Below are positions 8,334 to 17,101 of a stretch of 64,000 nt of DNA, one piece after another; the first letter of the stretch is position 1, and the number at the start of each line of letters is the position of its first letter. The translations under genes were made by a program, and so were the position numbers. The notes beneath the pieces were generated by a model that made no database searches, was not told the origin of the DNA, and saw only the letters and a program-made list of their open reading frames with translations. The DNA lies in assembly GCF_034627025.1 (NCBI RefSeq), contig NZ_CP141048.1, positions 1,810,001-1,874,000 of the forward strand. Reading direction: 5' to 3'. This stretch comes from Microvirga lotononidis (GTDB taxonomy: Bacteria > Pseudomonadota > Alphaproteobacteria > Rhizobiales > Beijerinckiaceae).

Positions 8334-8359
8334 CGGACGTGACTTCGGGTTCACGTCCG
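8334..8359. terminator. Perfect 9-bp hairpin after lptB
   Basis: CGGACGTGA and TCACGTCCG are perfect arms around an 8-nt loop CTTCGGGT. No T-run follows directly (CCGTTCC), so it may be a weak terminator or mRNA-stabilising hairpin at the end of the lpt transcript. Confidence 0.45.
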
Positions 8360-8413
8360 CCGTTCCAAGTTCATTCGCCTTTTGACCTTCGGGCAACGCG
8401 CGGTAAAACTGTC

Positions 8414-8436
8414 CAGGCATGCAAGAAGCATGCCTG
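8414..8436. promoter_or_regulatory. Inverted repeat upstream of rpoN
   Basis: CAGGCATGC-aagaa-GCATGCCTG is a perfect 9-bp inverted repeat ending 19 bp before the rpoN start. It could be an operator or a leader hairpin near the ribosome-binding site. I do not recognise a known binding site. Confidence 0.45.
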
Positions 8437-8455
8437 ACGTTTCCCGGGTGCGTTC

Positions 8456-9880
8456 ATGAATACGATGCAACGGCTGGAGCTGCGCCACGGTCAGTCCCTG
8501 ACCATGACCCCCCAGCTCGTTCAATCCATCAAGCTGCTGCAGCTCTCCCATGCGGAACTCGCGGCCTATGTGGAAGCGGAGCTCGAGCGTAATCCCCTGC
8601 TGCAGGAAGGGGAGGCACCGGGCGATGCGCCGATCCCGAGCCTTGCCGATTTCCTGCGCGCCAAGCAGAAGGCGGATGCCGCCGGCCCCCGGATCGTTCC
8701 CGGCCCGCCTCCGTCCCGGTCGGAAGCCGTGTCGACGTCGGCCGGGCAGGCGTCGGCCGCGGCCCACAGTGAGCTCAACCCCGAATGGGGCGAGAGGCTC
8801 GCCCGGGCTGCGAGCCTGAGCGAGCATCTGGAGGCGCAGCTCGATCTCGCCACCGCCGATCCGAAGCTGCGCCTGATCGGCGAGCACCTGATCCGCAATC
8901 TCGACGAGGCCGGATACCTGAGCGAGGATCTGGCCGAGCTGGCCGCCCGGCTCCGGGTCACGCCCGAGGAGGTCGAGGGTGCCTTGAGGCTGATCCAGAG
9001 CTTCGAGCCGTCTGGCGTCGGCGCCCGCAATCTGGCCGAATGTCTCGCGATCCAACTGCGCGAGCGCGACCGGCTCGATCCGGCGATGCAGGCCCTCCTG
9101 TCCCACCTTCACCTCGTCGCCCGGCGGGATTTCGCCGCGCTGAGAAAGGTCTGCGGCGTGGATCAGGAGGATCTCGTCGACATGCTGGCCGAGATCCGTC
9201 GCCTGGAGCCCAAGCCGGGGCAGGCCTTCGCGGCTGCGGCCATCGACGTGCTCGTGCCCGATGTCCTGGTGCGCACCGCCCCGGACGGCAGCCTTCATGT
9301 CGAACTGAACCCGGACACCTTGCCCCGCATCCTGCTCAACCGCTCCTATTACACGGAAGTCGCCAAGGTGGTGCGCAAGGACGAGGACAGGAGCTTCCTT
9401 TCCGACTGCCTGCAGACAGCAAGCTGGCTGACCCGCAGCCTGGACCAGCGCGCCAAGACGATCCTGAAGGTCGCCGCCGAGATCGTCAGCCAGCAGGAGG
9501 CATTCTTCCGCCAGGGGGTGTCGGCCCTGCGTCCCATGACGCTGAGGAGCGTGGCGGAGGCCATCGGCATGCATGAATCCACCATCTCCCGCGTGGCGGC
9601 GAACAAGGCGATCGGGACCGAGCGCGGTACCCACCCGATGAAGTTCTTCTTCAGCGCCGCCACCGGGGAGGGCGAGCACTCGGCCCGGGCGGTCCGGCAT
9701 CGGGTCCGGCAGCTGATCGCAGCGGAAGGCCCCGATGACGTGCTCTCCGATGAGGCAATTGCCCAGAGATTGAGATCGGACGGGATCCAGGTCGCCCGCC
9801 GTACGGTTGCGAAATATCGGGAATCCCTTCGCATCCCCTCTTCGGCCGACCGTCGCCGCAAGAACAGGATCAAGACCTGA
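8456..9880 (+). CDS. rpoN: RNA polymerase sigma-54 factor
   Basis: Sigma factor for -24/-12 promoters that need AAA+ activators, typically for nitrogen metabolism. It is 474 residues. Region I is Gln/Leu-rich (RLELRHGQSLTMTPQLVQS), followed by an acidic/alanine linker, the core-binding domain, a helix-turn-helix and the RpoN box ARRTVAKYRE at 447-456, which contacts the -24 element. It stands in the conserved order rpoN-hpf-ptsN, which links sigma-54 to the nitrogen phosphotransferase system. Confidence 0.97.
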   Translation: MNTMQRLELRHGQSLTMTPQLVQSIKLLQLSHAELAAYVEAELERNPLLQEGEAPGDAPIPSLADFLRAKQKADAAGPRIVPGPPPSRSEAVSTSAGQASAAAHSELNPEWGERLARAASLSEHLEAQLDLATADPKLRLIGEHLIRNLDEAGYLSEDLAELAARLRVTPEEVEGALRLIQSFEPSGVGARNLAECLAIQLRERDRLDPAMQALLSHLHLVARRDFAALRKVCGVDQEDLVDMLAEIRRLEPKPGQAFAAAAIDVLVPDVLVRTAPDGSLHVELNPDTLPRILLNRSYYTEVAKVVRKDEDRSFLSDCLQTASWLTRSLDQRAKTILKVAAEIVSQQEAFFRQGVSALRPMTLRSVAEAIGMHESTISRVAANKAIGTERGTHPMKFFFSAATGEGEHSARAVRHRVRQLIAAEGPDDVLSDEAIAQRLRSDGIQVARRTVAKYRESLRIPSSADRRRKNRIKT

Positions 9881-9997
9881 TCTGTCGGAACCCTGCCATT
9901 TCAAGGCTTGCATTAGGCCTCATTCGGATCATCATCGGCTCCAAGCGCCACCCAGAAGGATCGCAGCGAAGCGACGGCGCAAGAGGAGGAGAACGCG

Positions 9998-10576
9998 ATG
10001 ACGTTGAGGGTGTCGGGGAAGAATCTCGATATCGGCGAAGCCCTTCGATCTCAGGTCCAGGATCGGGTGGCCGGGGCGCTGTCGAAATATTTCGACGGCG
10101 GCTATTCCGGCCACGTGACCGTCACCCGCGATGGGACCGGCTACCGGACCGATTGCGTGCTCCACCTGACCTCCGGCATGACCCTGGAGGCCTCCGGGGC
10201 TGCTCCGGACGCCTATGCCAGCTTCGATCAGACGGCAGGCCGGCTCGAGAATCGCCTGCGCCGCTACAAGCAGCGGCTCAAGGGGCGCTCCGGCCCTCCG
10301 ACCGGCCGGGCGGGCAACGGCCTGGAGGTGGCCTATTCCGTCCTGGAAGCCCCCGGCGACGATTGGATCGAGGAGGAAAGCTACCACCCGATGGTGATCG
10401 CCGAGACCACGAAGCCCCTTCATAGGCTTTCAGTCAGCGACGCTGTGATGCAGCTCGATCTCACCGGGGCGGCCGCTCTCGTGTTCATCCATGCTAGCAC
10501 CGGCCGCACGAACGTCGTATACCGCCGCGGCGACGGAGCGATCGGTTGGGTCGATCCGCCGCTCCCACAGCCTTGA
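9998..10576 (+). CDS. hpf: Ribosome hibernation promoting factor, long form
   Basis: Long HPF (192 residues), which pairs 70S ribosomes into inactive 100S dimers in stationary phase. The N-terminal S30AE domain (MTLRVSGKNLDIGEALRSQV, about residues 1-105) binds near the decoding centre. The C-terminal dimerisation domain is about residues 130-190 (PLHRLSVSDAVMQLDLTG and the VVYRRGDGAIGWV end). AGGAGGAGA precedes the ATG. It lies 117 bp after rpoN. Confidence 0.93.
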   Translation: MTLRVSGKNLDIGEALRSQVQDRVAGALSKYFDGGYSGHVTVTRDGTGYRTDCVLHLTSGMTLEASGAAPDAYASFDQTAGRLENRLRRYKQRLKGRSGPPTGRAGNGLEVAYSVLEAPGDDWIEEESYHPMVIAETTKPLHRLSVSDAVMQLDLTGAAALVFIHASTGRTNVVYRRGDGAIGWVDPPLPQP

Positions 10577-10652
10577 GGGGAGCTACCTCTTCTTGGCCCG
10601 GTTCTTGCGTGGAACGGTGAGAGGCCTTCCAGGCTTCACATCATAATGCAGC

Positions 10653-11117
10653 GTGATCATGCCTTTGCTGGATTTTCTAGACCCTCGGGCCGTTCTGCCC
10701 GCCTTGCGCGTCAGCGGCAAAAAGCAGGCCCTTCAGGAACTGGCCTCCCAGGCGGCCCTCCTCACGGGCCTCACCGACGACGCCATCTATGAAGCTCTCC
10801 TGCAGCGCGAGCGCCTCGGCTCGACCGGGATCGGCGAGGGCATCGCCATCCCGCACGGCAAGCTGCCGGGCCTGACCCGCATCTTCGGCCTTGTGGCGAG
10901 GCTTGAGAAACCGGTCGATTTCGAAGCTCTCGATGGCCAGCCGGTGGACGTGCTCTTCCTGCTTCTGGCGCCCGAAGGGGCCGGAGCCGATCACCTGAAG
11001 GCCCTGGCGCGGGTGGCCCGGGTCCTGCGGGAGCCCGGATTGATCGAGCGGGTCAGGGCCACGCGGGACGCCACCGCGCTCTATGCCATCATGACGGAAT
11101 TGCCGAAGGCGGCCTGA
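10653..11117 (+). CDS. ptsN: PTS IIA-like nitrogen regulatory protein
   Basis: EIIA-Ntr, end point of the nitrogen phosphotransferase chain (PtsP-PtsO-PtsN), which regulates rather than transports. It is 154 residues of the PTS EIIA type-2 fold; the phosphorylatable histidine is H68 in GIAIPHGKL. ERLGSTGIGEG before it is the family motif. It starts at GTG 10653; ATG 10659 is an alternative. It closes the rpoN-hpf-ptsN group. Confidence 0.94.
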   Translation: MIMPLLDFLDPRAVLPALRVSGKKQALQELASQAALLTGLTDDAIYEALLQRERLGSTGIGEGIAIPHGKLPGLTRIFGLVARLEKPVDFEALDGQPVDVLFLLLAPEGAGADHLKALARVARVLREPGLIERVRATRDATALYAIMTELPKAA

Positions 11118-11212
11118 AGCGAAGCGCAAGCGGATTTCTGACCTAACGTAAATCTCTCTTTAACGCGTCCGCCGCAATCCTGCCGCAAAGTCCTAAAGAG
11201 GGATTCGGGGGA

Positions 11213-13201
11213 ATGTCGTCTCTTGCTCGTTTGAGGCGGCCGTCGGTGCGGGTGCGCGTCGCCACGTTGAGTGGCGTCATGGTGCTCGGCTTCGCGGTCA
11301 TCGGTGCGGTTTTTCAGGCTGGCCGCCATGAGGTCGAACAGGCGCTGTCGGCGCAGCAGACCTATTCAGCCCTGGCCGAGAAGGCCAACCAGTTCCGGGG
11401 CAGGGCCGATGCCCTGAAGGTGACGGCCGGAGAATGGACGGCGAGCCGCCTCGGCCATCATGGCCAGTCCTTCATGGATCAGCACAAGGCCCTTGCTGGC
11501 CAGCTCGACGAGATGAGCGCCGCCGCCGGCGCCGGATTGATCGAGCCCGAGATCGACGCCTTGAAGCAGCATGCGGCGGCGCTGATCGGTCAGGGCAGCG
11601 CCCTCAACAAGCTTTATGTGGCGGTCGGCACCAAACCGGACGAAGGGGCCCAGGGGCGCCTTCTCAGGGCCGAGGCGAATCTGGAAAAGCTGGTACGTCC
11701 CCTCACGGGCAGCGGCGAGGCGATCACCTGGCGCATCTGGGCGGCCATGCTCGGCATGTTCAACCAGGAGGCCCGCGCCCGCATCCTTCTGGAGGAAAGC
11801 ATCCTGGGCGCCTTCGAGGTCGAGCAGGGACGCTTCACCCGCGCGTTGGCCCAGTTCTCCGGCGATCCGAAGGACAAGGCGGCGATCGAATCCGCGAGTG
11901 TCACGTTCCAGGAAGCCTTCCACGCCTGGAGCGAGCTGGAGCAGCAGGTGTCCGGCCAGGGCGAGAAGCTGATGGGCCAGTTCGATCTGCTCGTCCCGGT
12001 TCTCGACCAGCTCCTGACCAAGGTCCGGACCGAGGCCCACAAGACCGAGGAGCAGCTCACCGCCTCGCAGAACCGCACCTTCACCCTGATCCTCTGGGCG
12101 ATGGGCGCCACCCTGCTGTTCGGCCTGGTGCTCAACGTCCTCGTCGGCCGCTCGATCTCCCTTCCCCTGACCCGCCTCCAGCAGGCGATGCGGCGGCTGG
12201 CGGACGGCGATGCGGCGAGCGAGATTCCCTCCACCGATGCCACCGACGAAATCGGCGCCATGGCCCGCACCGTCCTGGTCTTCCGCGACAACGCCCGCGA
12301 ACGCGAGCGGCTGACGCAGGAGCGCGAAGGCATGGCGGCCATCGATGCCGACCGGGCTCACAGGATTTCCAATGCGATCATGGCCTTCGACACGTCGGTC
12401 GAGCAGATCCTCGCGGAGGTTCGGCAGGTGACGGGCGATCTCGCGAAGGCATCCGGGCAGCTCGAGGGATCGGCCAATCACGTCACCCAGCAGGCGCAGA
12501 TCGCGGGGGCGGCATCCACCCGCACCGCCCATAACATGTCGGCCGTCGCGAGCGCCGCGGACGAACTCGACGCGTCGCTTGCCGAGGTCGCGGCCCAGAC
12601 CAATGCCTCCGCCCAGGCTTCCGAGCGCGCGGTGGCGGAGGCCCGGGGCGCGTCCAACAGCATGTCGACCCTTTCGACGGCCACGTCGCAGATCGGCGAG
12701 GTGGCGAACCTCATCCGCTCCATCGCGGCGCAGACCAACCTGCTGGCGCTGAACGCCACCATCGAGGCGGCCCGCGCGGGCGAAGCCGGCAAGGGCTTCG
12801 CCGTGGTGGCCTCCGAGGTAAAGGATCTCGCCGGCCAGACGGCCAAGGCGACCGAGGAGATCGCACGCCAGATCGAGGCCGTGCAGGCGGCCTCGCGCGA
12901 AACCCTGGTGGCGCTCGGCACCGTGCAGGCCTCCGTGGAGGACCTGGCCGGAGTCGTGTCCACGGTGGCCGGAACCGTCAGCCAGCAGACGGCGGCGGTG
13001 TCCGAGATCGCCCGGTCGGTAGCCCAGGTGTCCACGGAAGCCCAGGCGGGCACCTCCGCCATCGAGACGACGCAAGGCGTCGCCTCCCAGTCGCTCGAAG
13101 CAGCCCAGGGCGTGGCGGACCTGTCGGTTCTCCTGGAGAGCCAAGCCCAGCGCCTCGGCGCCGAGATCGGCCGGTTCCTTCAGAGCGTCAGGGCCGCATG
13201 A
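11213..13201 (+). CDS. Methyl-accepting chemotaxis protein with large periplasmic domain
   Basis: Transmembrane chemoreceptor, 662 residues. TM1 is near residues 16-37; a helical periplasmic sensor of about 250 residues follows; TM2 is near 285-310 ([21 protein letters not shown]); then a HAMP domain ([18 protein letters not shown]). The cytoplasmic coiled coil carries the highly conserved hairpin tip around [20 protein letters not shown], where CheA and CheW bind. No C-terminal CheR/CheB-tethering pentapeptide is evident. No che genes are nearby. The ligand is unknown. Confidence 0.93.
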   Translation: MSSLARLRRPSVRVRVATLSGVMVLGFAVIGAVFQAGRHEVEQALSAQQTYSALAEKANQFRGRADALKVTAGEWTASRLGHHGQSFMDQHKALAGQLDEMSAAAGAGLIEPEIDALKQHAAALIGQGSALNKLYVAVGTKPDEGAQGRLLRAEANLEKLVRPLTGSGEAITWRIWAAMLGMFNQEARARILLEESILGAFEVEQGRFTRALAQFSGDPKDKAAIESASVTFQEAFHAWSELEQQVSGQGEKLMGQFDLLVPVLDQLLTKVRTEAHKTEEQLTASQNRTFTLILWAMGATLLFGLVLNVLVGRSISLPLTRLQQAMRRLADGDAASEIPSTDATDEIGAMARTVLVFRDNARERERLTQEREGMAAIDADRAHRISNAIMAFDTSVEQILAEVRQVTGDLAKASGQLEGSANHVTQQAQIAGAASTRTAHNMSAVASAADELDASLAEVAAQTNASAQASERAVAEARGASNSMSTLSTATSQIGEVANLIRSIAAQTNLLALNATIEAARAGEAGKGFAVVASEVKDLAGQTAKATEEIARQIEAVQAASRETLVALGTVQASVEDLAGVVSTVAGTVSQQTAAVSEIARSVAQVSTEAQAGTSAIETTQGVASQSLEAAQGVADLSVLLESQAQRLGAEIGRFLQSVRAA

Positions 13202-13223
13202 GCCTCGAGGGTGGCCGGGATCC

Positions 13224-13946
13224 TCAGGGCTTCCCGGCCATCTCCCAGACGAGTTGGACATTGGCCGTGTAGCGGATCGTCGCCGGCGGCACGATCGGGA
13301 CCGACTCGGCGCCCTTGGCCATCGCCATGGACATGCGCATGTCGGGCTGCGGCTCGAACGGCTGGGCGGAGCCGTCGCGGATCTCCAGCAGGCGGCCCAG
13401 TGAGACGCCGGCGGCGGCGGCATAGACTTCCGCCTGGCGGCGGGCGTCACGCACGGCGGCCTCGCGGGCCTTGTCCCCGCCTTCTTCCTGCCTGTCGAGG
13501 CCGAAGGTGACCGCCTGGAAGGTCATGTCGCCGCTGGCCAGGATCTCGCCCGCCAGACGACCGACGCCGTCGAGGTCGCGGGTGGTGATCCGCAGCTGAT
13601 GGTTGGCCGAGAATTTCGGCGTCTTCATCTCCTTGCCGTCAGGACCGACCTGCTGCGGCGTCTGGAAGACCTGGAAGTTCGCTGTCCGGATGTCCTCCCG
13701 CTTGATGCCGAGGCCCTGGATGCGGGCAAGCACCCGCTCCGTCGCATTGTTGTTGGCGGAGGTCGCCTGCGCGACGGTGTCGGCCTGGGTCGCGACCGTC
13801 ACATGGATGCGCGCGAAGTCCGGCTTCAGCTCCGCCTCGCCCGTTCCCATGACGCTGATCGTCGGCTCGCGCGGCGTGGGCGTCTGGGCGAGCGCCGGGG
13901 CGGCAAGGCTCAAGGTCGCGAGGGCGGCGACGGCGGCAAGGCGCAT
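13224..13946 (-). CDS. SIMPL domain (DUF541) periplasmic protein
   Basis: SIMPL-family protein of 240 residues with a clear signal peptide (MRLAAVAALATLSLAAPALA). The start at 13946 is chosen because AAGGAC lies just upstream and the signal peptide begins there. The mature part shows the family pattern ISVMGTGEAELKPDFARIHVTV, then NNNATERVLARIQGLGIKREDIRT and ANVQLVWEM near the end. Relatives such as YggE are periplasmic oligomers linked to oxidative stress; the activity is unknown. It converges on the chemoreceptor gene with a 22-bp gap. Confidence 0.88.
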   Translation of the reverse strand: MRLAAVAALATLSLAAPALAQTPTPREPTISVMGTGEAELKPDFARIHVTVATQADTVAQATSANNNATERVLARIQGLGIKREDIRTANFQVFQTPQQVGPDGKEMKTPKFSANHQLRITTRDLDGVGRLAGEILASGDMTFQAVTFGLDRQEEGGDKAREAAVRDARRQAEVYAAAAGVSLGRLLEIRDGSAQPFEPQPDMRMSMAMAKGAESVPIVPPATIRYTANVQLVWEMAGKP

Positions 13947-13967
13947 GACGGAGAGTCCTTCTTCAAT

Positions 13968-13995
13968 GGAAAAGCCTCGCCCATGGGCGAGGCTT
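13968..13995 (-). terminator. Rho-independent terminator of the potF-like gene
   Basis: Read on the minus strand, AAGCCTCGCCC and GGGCGAGGCTT form an 11-bp perfect stem with a 2-nt loop, followed by TTTT. It lies downstream of the PotF-like gene stop and just upstream of the SIMPL gene start, so it separates the two transcripts. Confidence 0.85.
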
Positions 13996-14037
13996 CGAGG
14001 GCTGCGGGACAATGCCCGGGCGAACCTGAGCGGCGGA

Positions 14038-15123
14038 TTAACGGCCGGTCTTCACCTTGGTCCAGAGGCGCGTGACGGTGCGCTGCGAGCGCTCGTCATA
14101 GGCCGTGTTGGTGAAGAGGCGCTTCATGGTGGCCTCGTCCGGATAGATGCCGGGATTGTCGAGGATCGCCTTGTCGATATGCTGCTTGGCCGCGAGGTTG
14201 CCGGAGGCATAGGACACGAAGTTCGAGTTCATGGCGGCGATCTCGGGCTTCATCATGAAGTTGATGAACTCGTGTGCCTCGGCCACGTTCTTGGCATCGG
14301 CCGGGATCGCGAAGCTGTCGAACCACATCAGGGCGCCTTCGCGCGGGATGACGTAGCCGACCTCGACGCCGTTCTTGGCTTCCTCGGCCCGGTTCTTGGC
14401 CTGGATCATGTCGCCCGAATAGCCCACCGCCACGCAGATGTCGCCGTTGGCGAGCGCGTTGATGTATTCGGACGAGTGGAACTTCTGGATGTTGCCGCGG
14501 ATGCGGAACAGGGCATCGCCCGCCTTGTTCAGGTCCTCGGTGCGCTTGGAATCCGGGTTGAGGCCGAGATAGGCCAGCACGCCCGGGAAAAGGTCCTCGG
14601 GTGAGTCGAGCATGTAGATGCCGCAGGCCTTCAGCTTGGAGGCGATCTCCGGCTTCAGCACCAGGTCCCAGGTGTTGAGCGGCATGTCTCCGAGGATCTC
14701 CTTCACCTTCTTCACGTTGAGGCCGATGCCGGTGGTGCCCCACATGTAATTGACGGCATATTGGTTGCCCGGATCGAACACGGCGAGACGCTGCGTCACC
14801 TCCGGCCATTGGTTGGCCAGGTTCGGCAGTTTCGCCTTGTCGAGCTTCTGGAACACCTTGGCGCCGATGAGGCGCTGCAGGAACGGGCCGGAGGGCACGA
14901 CGATGTCGTAGCCGGACTTGCCGGCGAGAAGCTTGGTCTCGACGATCTCGTTGTTGTCGTAGGTGTCGTAGACCACCTTGATGCCGGTCTGTTTCGTAAA
15001 CTCGTCCAGCGCCTTCGGGTCCACGTAGTCGGACCAGTTATAGACGTTGACCACGCGCTCCTGGGCGGCGGCGGCGGTGACAAGACCGAGGGTCAGAGCA
15101 ACCGAGGCGAGAAGACGGAACAT
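14038..15123 (-). CDS. PotF-like polyamine ABC transporter substrate-binding protein
   Basis: Periplasmic binding protein of the PotD/PotF family (361 residues), expected to bind putrescine or spermidine for a PotGHI-type importer. The signal peptide is MFRLLASVALTLGLVTAAAA, cleaved before QERVV. VYNWSDYVDPKALDEFTKQT and GYDIVVPSG are the family hallmarks; MWGTTGIGLN and FWFD-like residues (LMWFDSFAIP) line the site in relatives. No permease or ATPase gene is adjacent, so the rest of the transporter must be encoded elsewhere. A terminator follows. Confidence 0.9.
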   Translation of the reverse strand: MFRLLASVALTLGLVTAAAAQERVVNVYNWSDYVDPKALDEFTKQTGIKVVYDTYDNNEIVETKLLAGKSGYDIVVPSGPFLQRLIGAKVFQKLDKAKLPNLANQWPEVTQRLAVFDPGNQYAVNYMWGTTGIGLNVKKVKEILGDMPLNTWDLVLKPEIASKLKACGIYMLDSPEDLFPGVLAYLGLNPDSKRTEDLNKAGDALFRIRGNIQKFHSSEYINALANGDICVAVGYSGDMIQAKNRAEEAKNGVEVGYVIPREGALMWFDSFAIPADAKNVAEAHEFINFMMKPEIAAMNSNFVSYASGNLAAKQHIDKAILDNPGIYPDEATMKRLFTNTAYDERSQRTVTRLWTKVKTGR

Positions 15124-15220
15124 TTAGGGCGGCACTCCTCAAGATAAGTGTGAATGGGGGCAGGCTAGGAAATTCCGGCCCAAGAAACAATGTCCAAGTT
15201 GTTGGCGGGCCACATGGATT

Positions 15221-16375
15221 TCAGGCCGCTCTTCTGATCGCCTTCGCGAGCCGCTCCAGCCCGGCATCCAGCGTCGAATCCTTCTTGGCGAAGCAGAATC
15301 GAACCACGTTCTTCACCGCTCCCTCCGCGTAGAAGGCCGAGACCGGGATCGCCGCGACGCCGTGCTCCATGACGAGGCGGCGGCAGAAGGCCACGTCGTC
15401 GGTTTCGCCGAGAGCCGAGATGTCGATATTGACGAAATAGGTGCCCTGGCTCGGGATCACATCGAAGCCCAGGGTCCGCAATCCATCGGTGAAGCGGTCG
15501 CGGCTGCGGCCGAAATTGGCCCTCATGCCTTCGAAATACGCATCGTCCTTGGCGAGCCCGTAGGCCACGGCGGCCTGCAGGTTCGGCGCCGTCGTGAAGG
15601 CGAGGAACTGGTGCGATTTCGCCAGCACCTTCATGATGTGCGGCGCGGCCGCCACGAACCCGACCTTCCAGCCTGTCAGGCTGAAGATCTTTCCGGCCGA
15701 GCCGATCTTCACCGAACGGTCGCGCATGCCCTCCAGCCCCAGCACCGGCTGGTGCCGACGGCCGTCGAAGACCACGTGCTCCCAGACCTCGTCGGAAATC
15801 GCGATGGCATCGAACCGGCGGCAGAAATCGGCGAGAAGATTCAAATCCTCGTTCGAGAACACGGTCGCGGTCGGGTTGAGCGGGTTGTTGAACACCACGG
15901 CCTTGGTCTTGGGCGAGAAGGCCTTGGCCAGCGCCTCTTCGGTCAGGCGGAAATGGGGCGGCTGCAGGGTGACGAATTTCGGCACGCCGCCGGCCAGGCG
16001 CACGAGCGGCAGGTAGGCGTCGTACATGGGCTCGAACAGCACCACCTCGTCGCCCGGCTCCACGATGCCGAGGATCGCGCCCGCGAGCGCCTCCGTGGCC
16101 CCGGAGGTCACCATGACCTCGGCATTCGCATCGAGATCGGTGCCCTGCCAATGCTTGTAATGGGCCGCGATGGCCGTGCGCAGTTCCGGGATGCCCATCA
16201 TCGACGGATACTGGTTGTAGCCGTTGAGCACCGCATCCGCCGCCGCCCGCCGCACGTCCTCGGGACCAGGATCGTCCGGGAAACCCTGGCCGAGATTGAT
16301 CGCCCCGGTCTCCCGGGCAAGGCTCGACATGACTTCGAAAACGGTGGTGGGCAGGTTGGCGAACAGTCGGTTCAT
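15221..16375 (-). CDS. PLP-dependent aminotransferase, class I/II
   Basis: Fold-type I aminotransferase of 384 residues. INLGQGFPD near the N-terminus and NNPLNPTATVFS (substrate and PLP contacts) resemble methionine or kynurenine aminotransferases (YbdL-like). AISDEVWEH contains the PLP-ring Asp, and the Schiff-base lysine is in GSAGKIFSLTGWKVG. The carboxylate-binding Arg is in VVRFCFAKK. ATG 16375 has GAGAGAG upstream; the frame is open to a GTG at 16422. The physiological substrate cannot be fixed. A long possible leader with a strong promoter lies upstream. Confidence 0.9.
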   Translation of the reverse strand: MNRLFANLPTTVFEVMSSLARETGAINLGQGFPDDPGPEDVRRAAADAVLNGYNQYPSMMGIPELRTAIAAHYKHWQGTDLDANAEVMVTSGATEALAGAILGIVEPGDEVVLFEPMYDAYLPLVRLAGGVPKFVTLQPPHFRLTEEALAKAFSPKTKAVVFNNPLNPTATVFSNEDLNLLADFCRRFDAIAISDEVWEHVVFDGRRHQPVLGLEGMRDRSVKIGSAGKIFSLTGWKVGFVAAAPHIMKVLAKSHQFLAFTTAPNLQAAVAYGLAKDDAYFEGMRANFGRSRDRFTDGLRTLGFDVIPSQGTYFVNIDISALGETDDVAFCRRLVMEHGVAAIPVSAFYAEGAVKNVVRFCFAKKDSTLDAGLERLAKAIRRAA

Positions 16376-16602
16376 GCCGCTCTCTCGTTTGGATTTCCCT
16401 AGCGTCGAGGTGTTTCGTATCACGGAGCGGCCGAAGATCGAACCGGCTTTCTCGACAAGCCAGCACCTTGGGGCCCGCAGCTTGCGCTGCGAGCCTGCAG
16501 GTCAGTCGAGGGAGGGCGCGAGAAGGCGTCCGGCTCGGTTGTAAGCTAATGGAAGAACCCGACGGCTCCTCGCGCACGGTTCTTTTAGGCGTTTCGACTT
16601 GG

Positions 16603-16722
16603 ACCAGCACAGGGCTGCCAAGGGCCTCCTGCCGCCGGCTGCGTGACCGTCGGACAGGACCGTGCCGGATCCCACACCGTGCGACGCCTCGCGAAGCGCG
16701 CCCCTCGTCGGATCAGGCTGTG
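16603..16722 (-). ncRNA. Candidate small RNA or structured leader (unassigned)
   Basis: On the minus strand, the segment downstream of the promoter at 16727-16755 begins GCACAGCC and ends CCCTGTGC about 115 nt later, so its ends can pair. It contains further internal dyads (CGCGCTTCGCG; CCGGC...GCCGG). After it, AAGAACC and GGTTCTT form another perfect 7-bp stem. It does not match SRP RNA, tmRNA, RNase P RNA, SAM-II or cobalamin riboswitch features that I could check by eye. It is either an sRNA or part of a roughly 345-nt leader of the aminotransferase gene. Confidence 0.35.
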
Positions 16723-16726
16723 CAAC

Positions 16727-16755
16727 GATATAGCCAAGGTTCACGCCCCTGTCAA
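16727..16755 (-). promoter_or_regulatory. Near-consensus sigma-70-type promoter
   Basis: Minus strand: TTGACA (16755-16750), a 17-bp spacer, TATATC (16732-16727). The -35 is a perfect consensus match, and this is unusually strong for this GC-rich genome. Transcription would start near 16720 and run toward the aminotransferase gene 345 bp away. Confidence 0.7.
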
Positions 16756-17101
16756 GAACAAAGTGAGAACATAACATCACGCTTCCCACACCCGCCGCGT
16801 CATCACCTCCCCGGACTTGATCCGGGGATCAGACCCCGCCACCCACGTGTTCCAGCCACGGCAAAAGGCGTGGGTGGCCGCACTTGGTGCGGCCATGACG
16901 TTCAGGATGTCATTCCCGGCCGGAGCGCAGCGCAGGGGGAGGAAATCCACCCGCGCAGCGCTTGATCGTGGATCCCCTTCCCGGCCTACGGCCGCCGGGA
17001 ACGACACCGAGCGGCTCTTCCAAGCGCGATGCCCGACAGGCCCGGCTTTGCCGTCCCGATCTTTCGTGCTCTATCCAAGGGAGCAAAGAAACCGCAGGTC
17101 C

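Larger units (their letters stand above)
16376..17101. other. Gene-free structured region between divergent genes
   Basis: About 725 bp with no ORF of coding character. The left part holds the minus-strand promoter and candidate RNA described separately. The right part is full of hairpins: CCCCGGA-cttga-TCCGGGG (16809-16827), CCACCCACG/CGTGGGTGG around 16839-16877, and CCGCAC-ttg-GTGCGG just after. GTCATTCCCGGCC-like sequence near 16908 belongs to the GTCATCCCGG repeat style. Together this looks like a landing zone for intergenic repeats. Confidence 0.6.

Noticed and set aside
16603..16722. SRP (4.5S) RNA, tmRNA, RNase P RNA, SAM-II or cobalamin riboswitch at this locus
   Set aside because: None of the conserved cores (for example GGTCCGGAAGG-AGCAGCC of SRP RNA, or the B12 box) is present, so it is listed only as an unassigned candidate.
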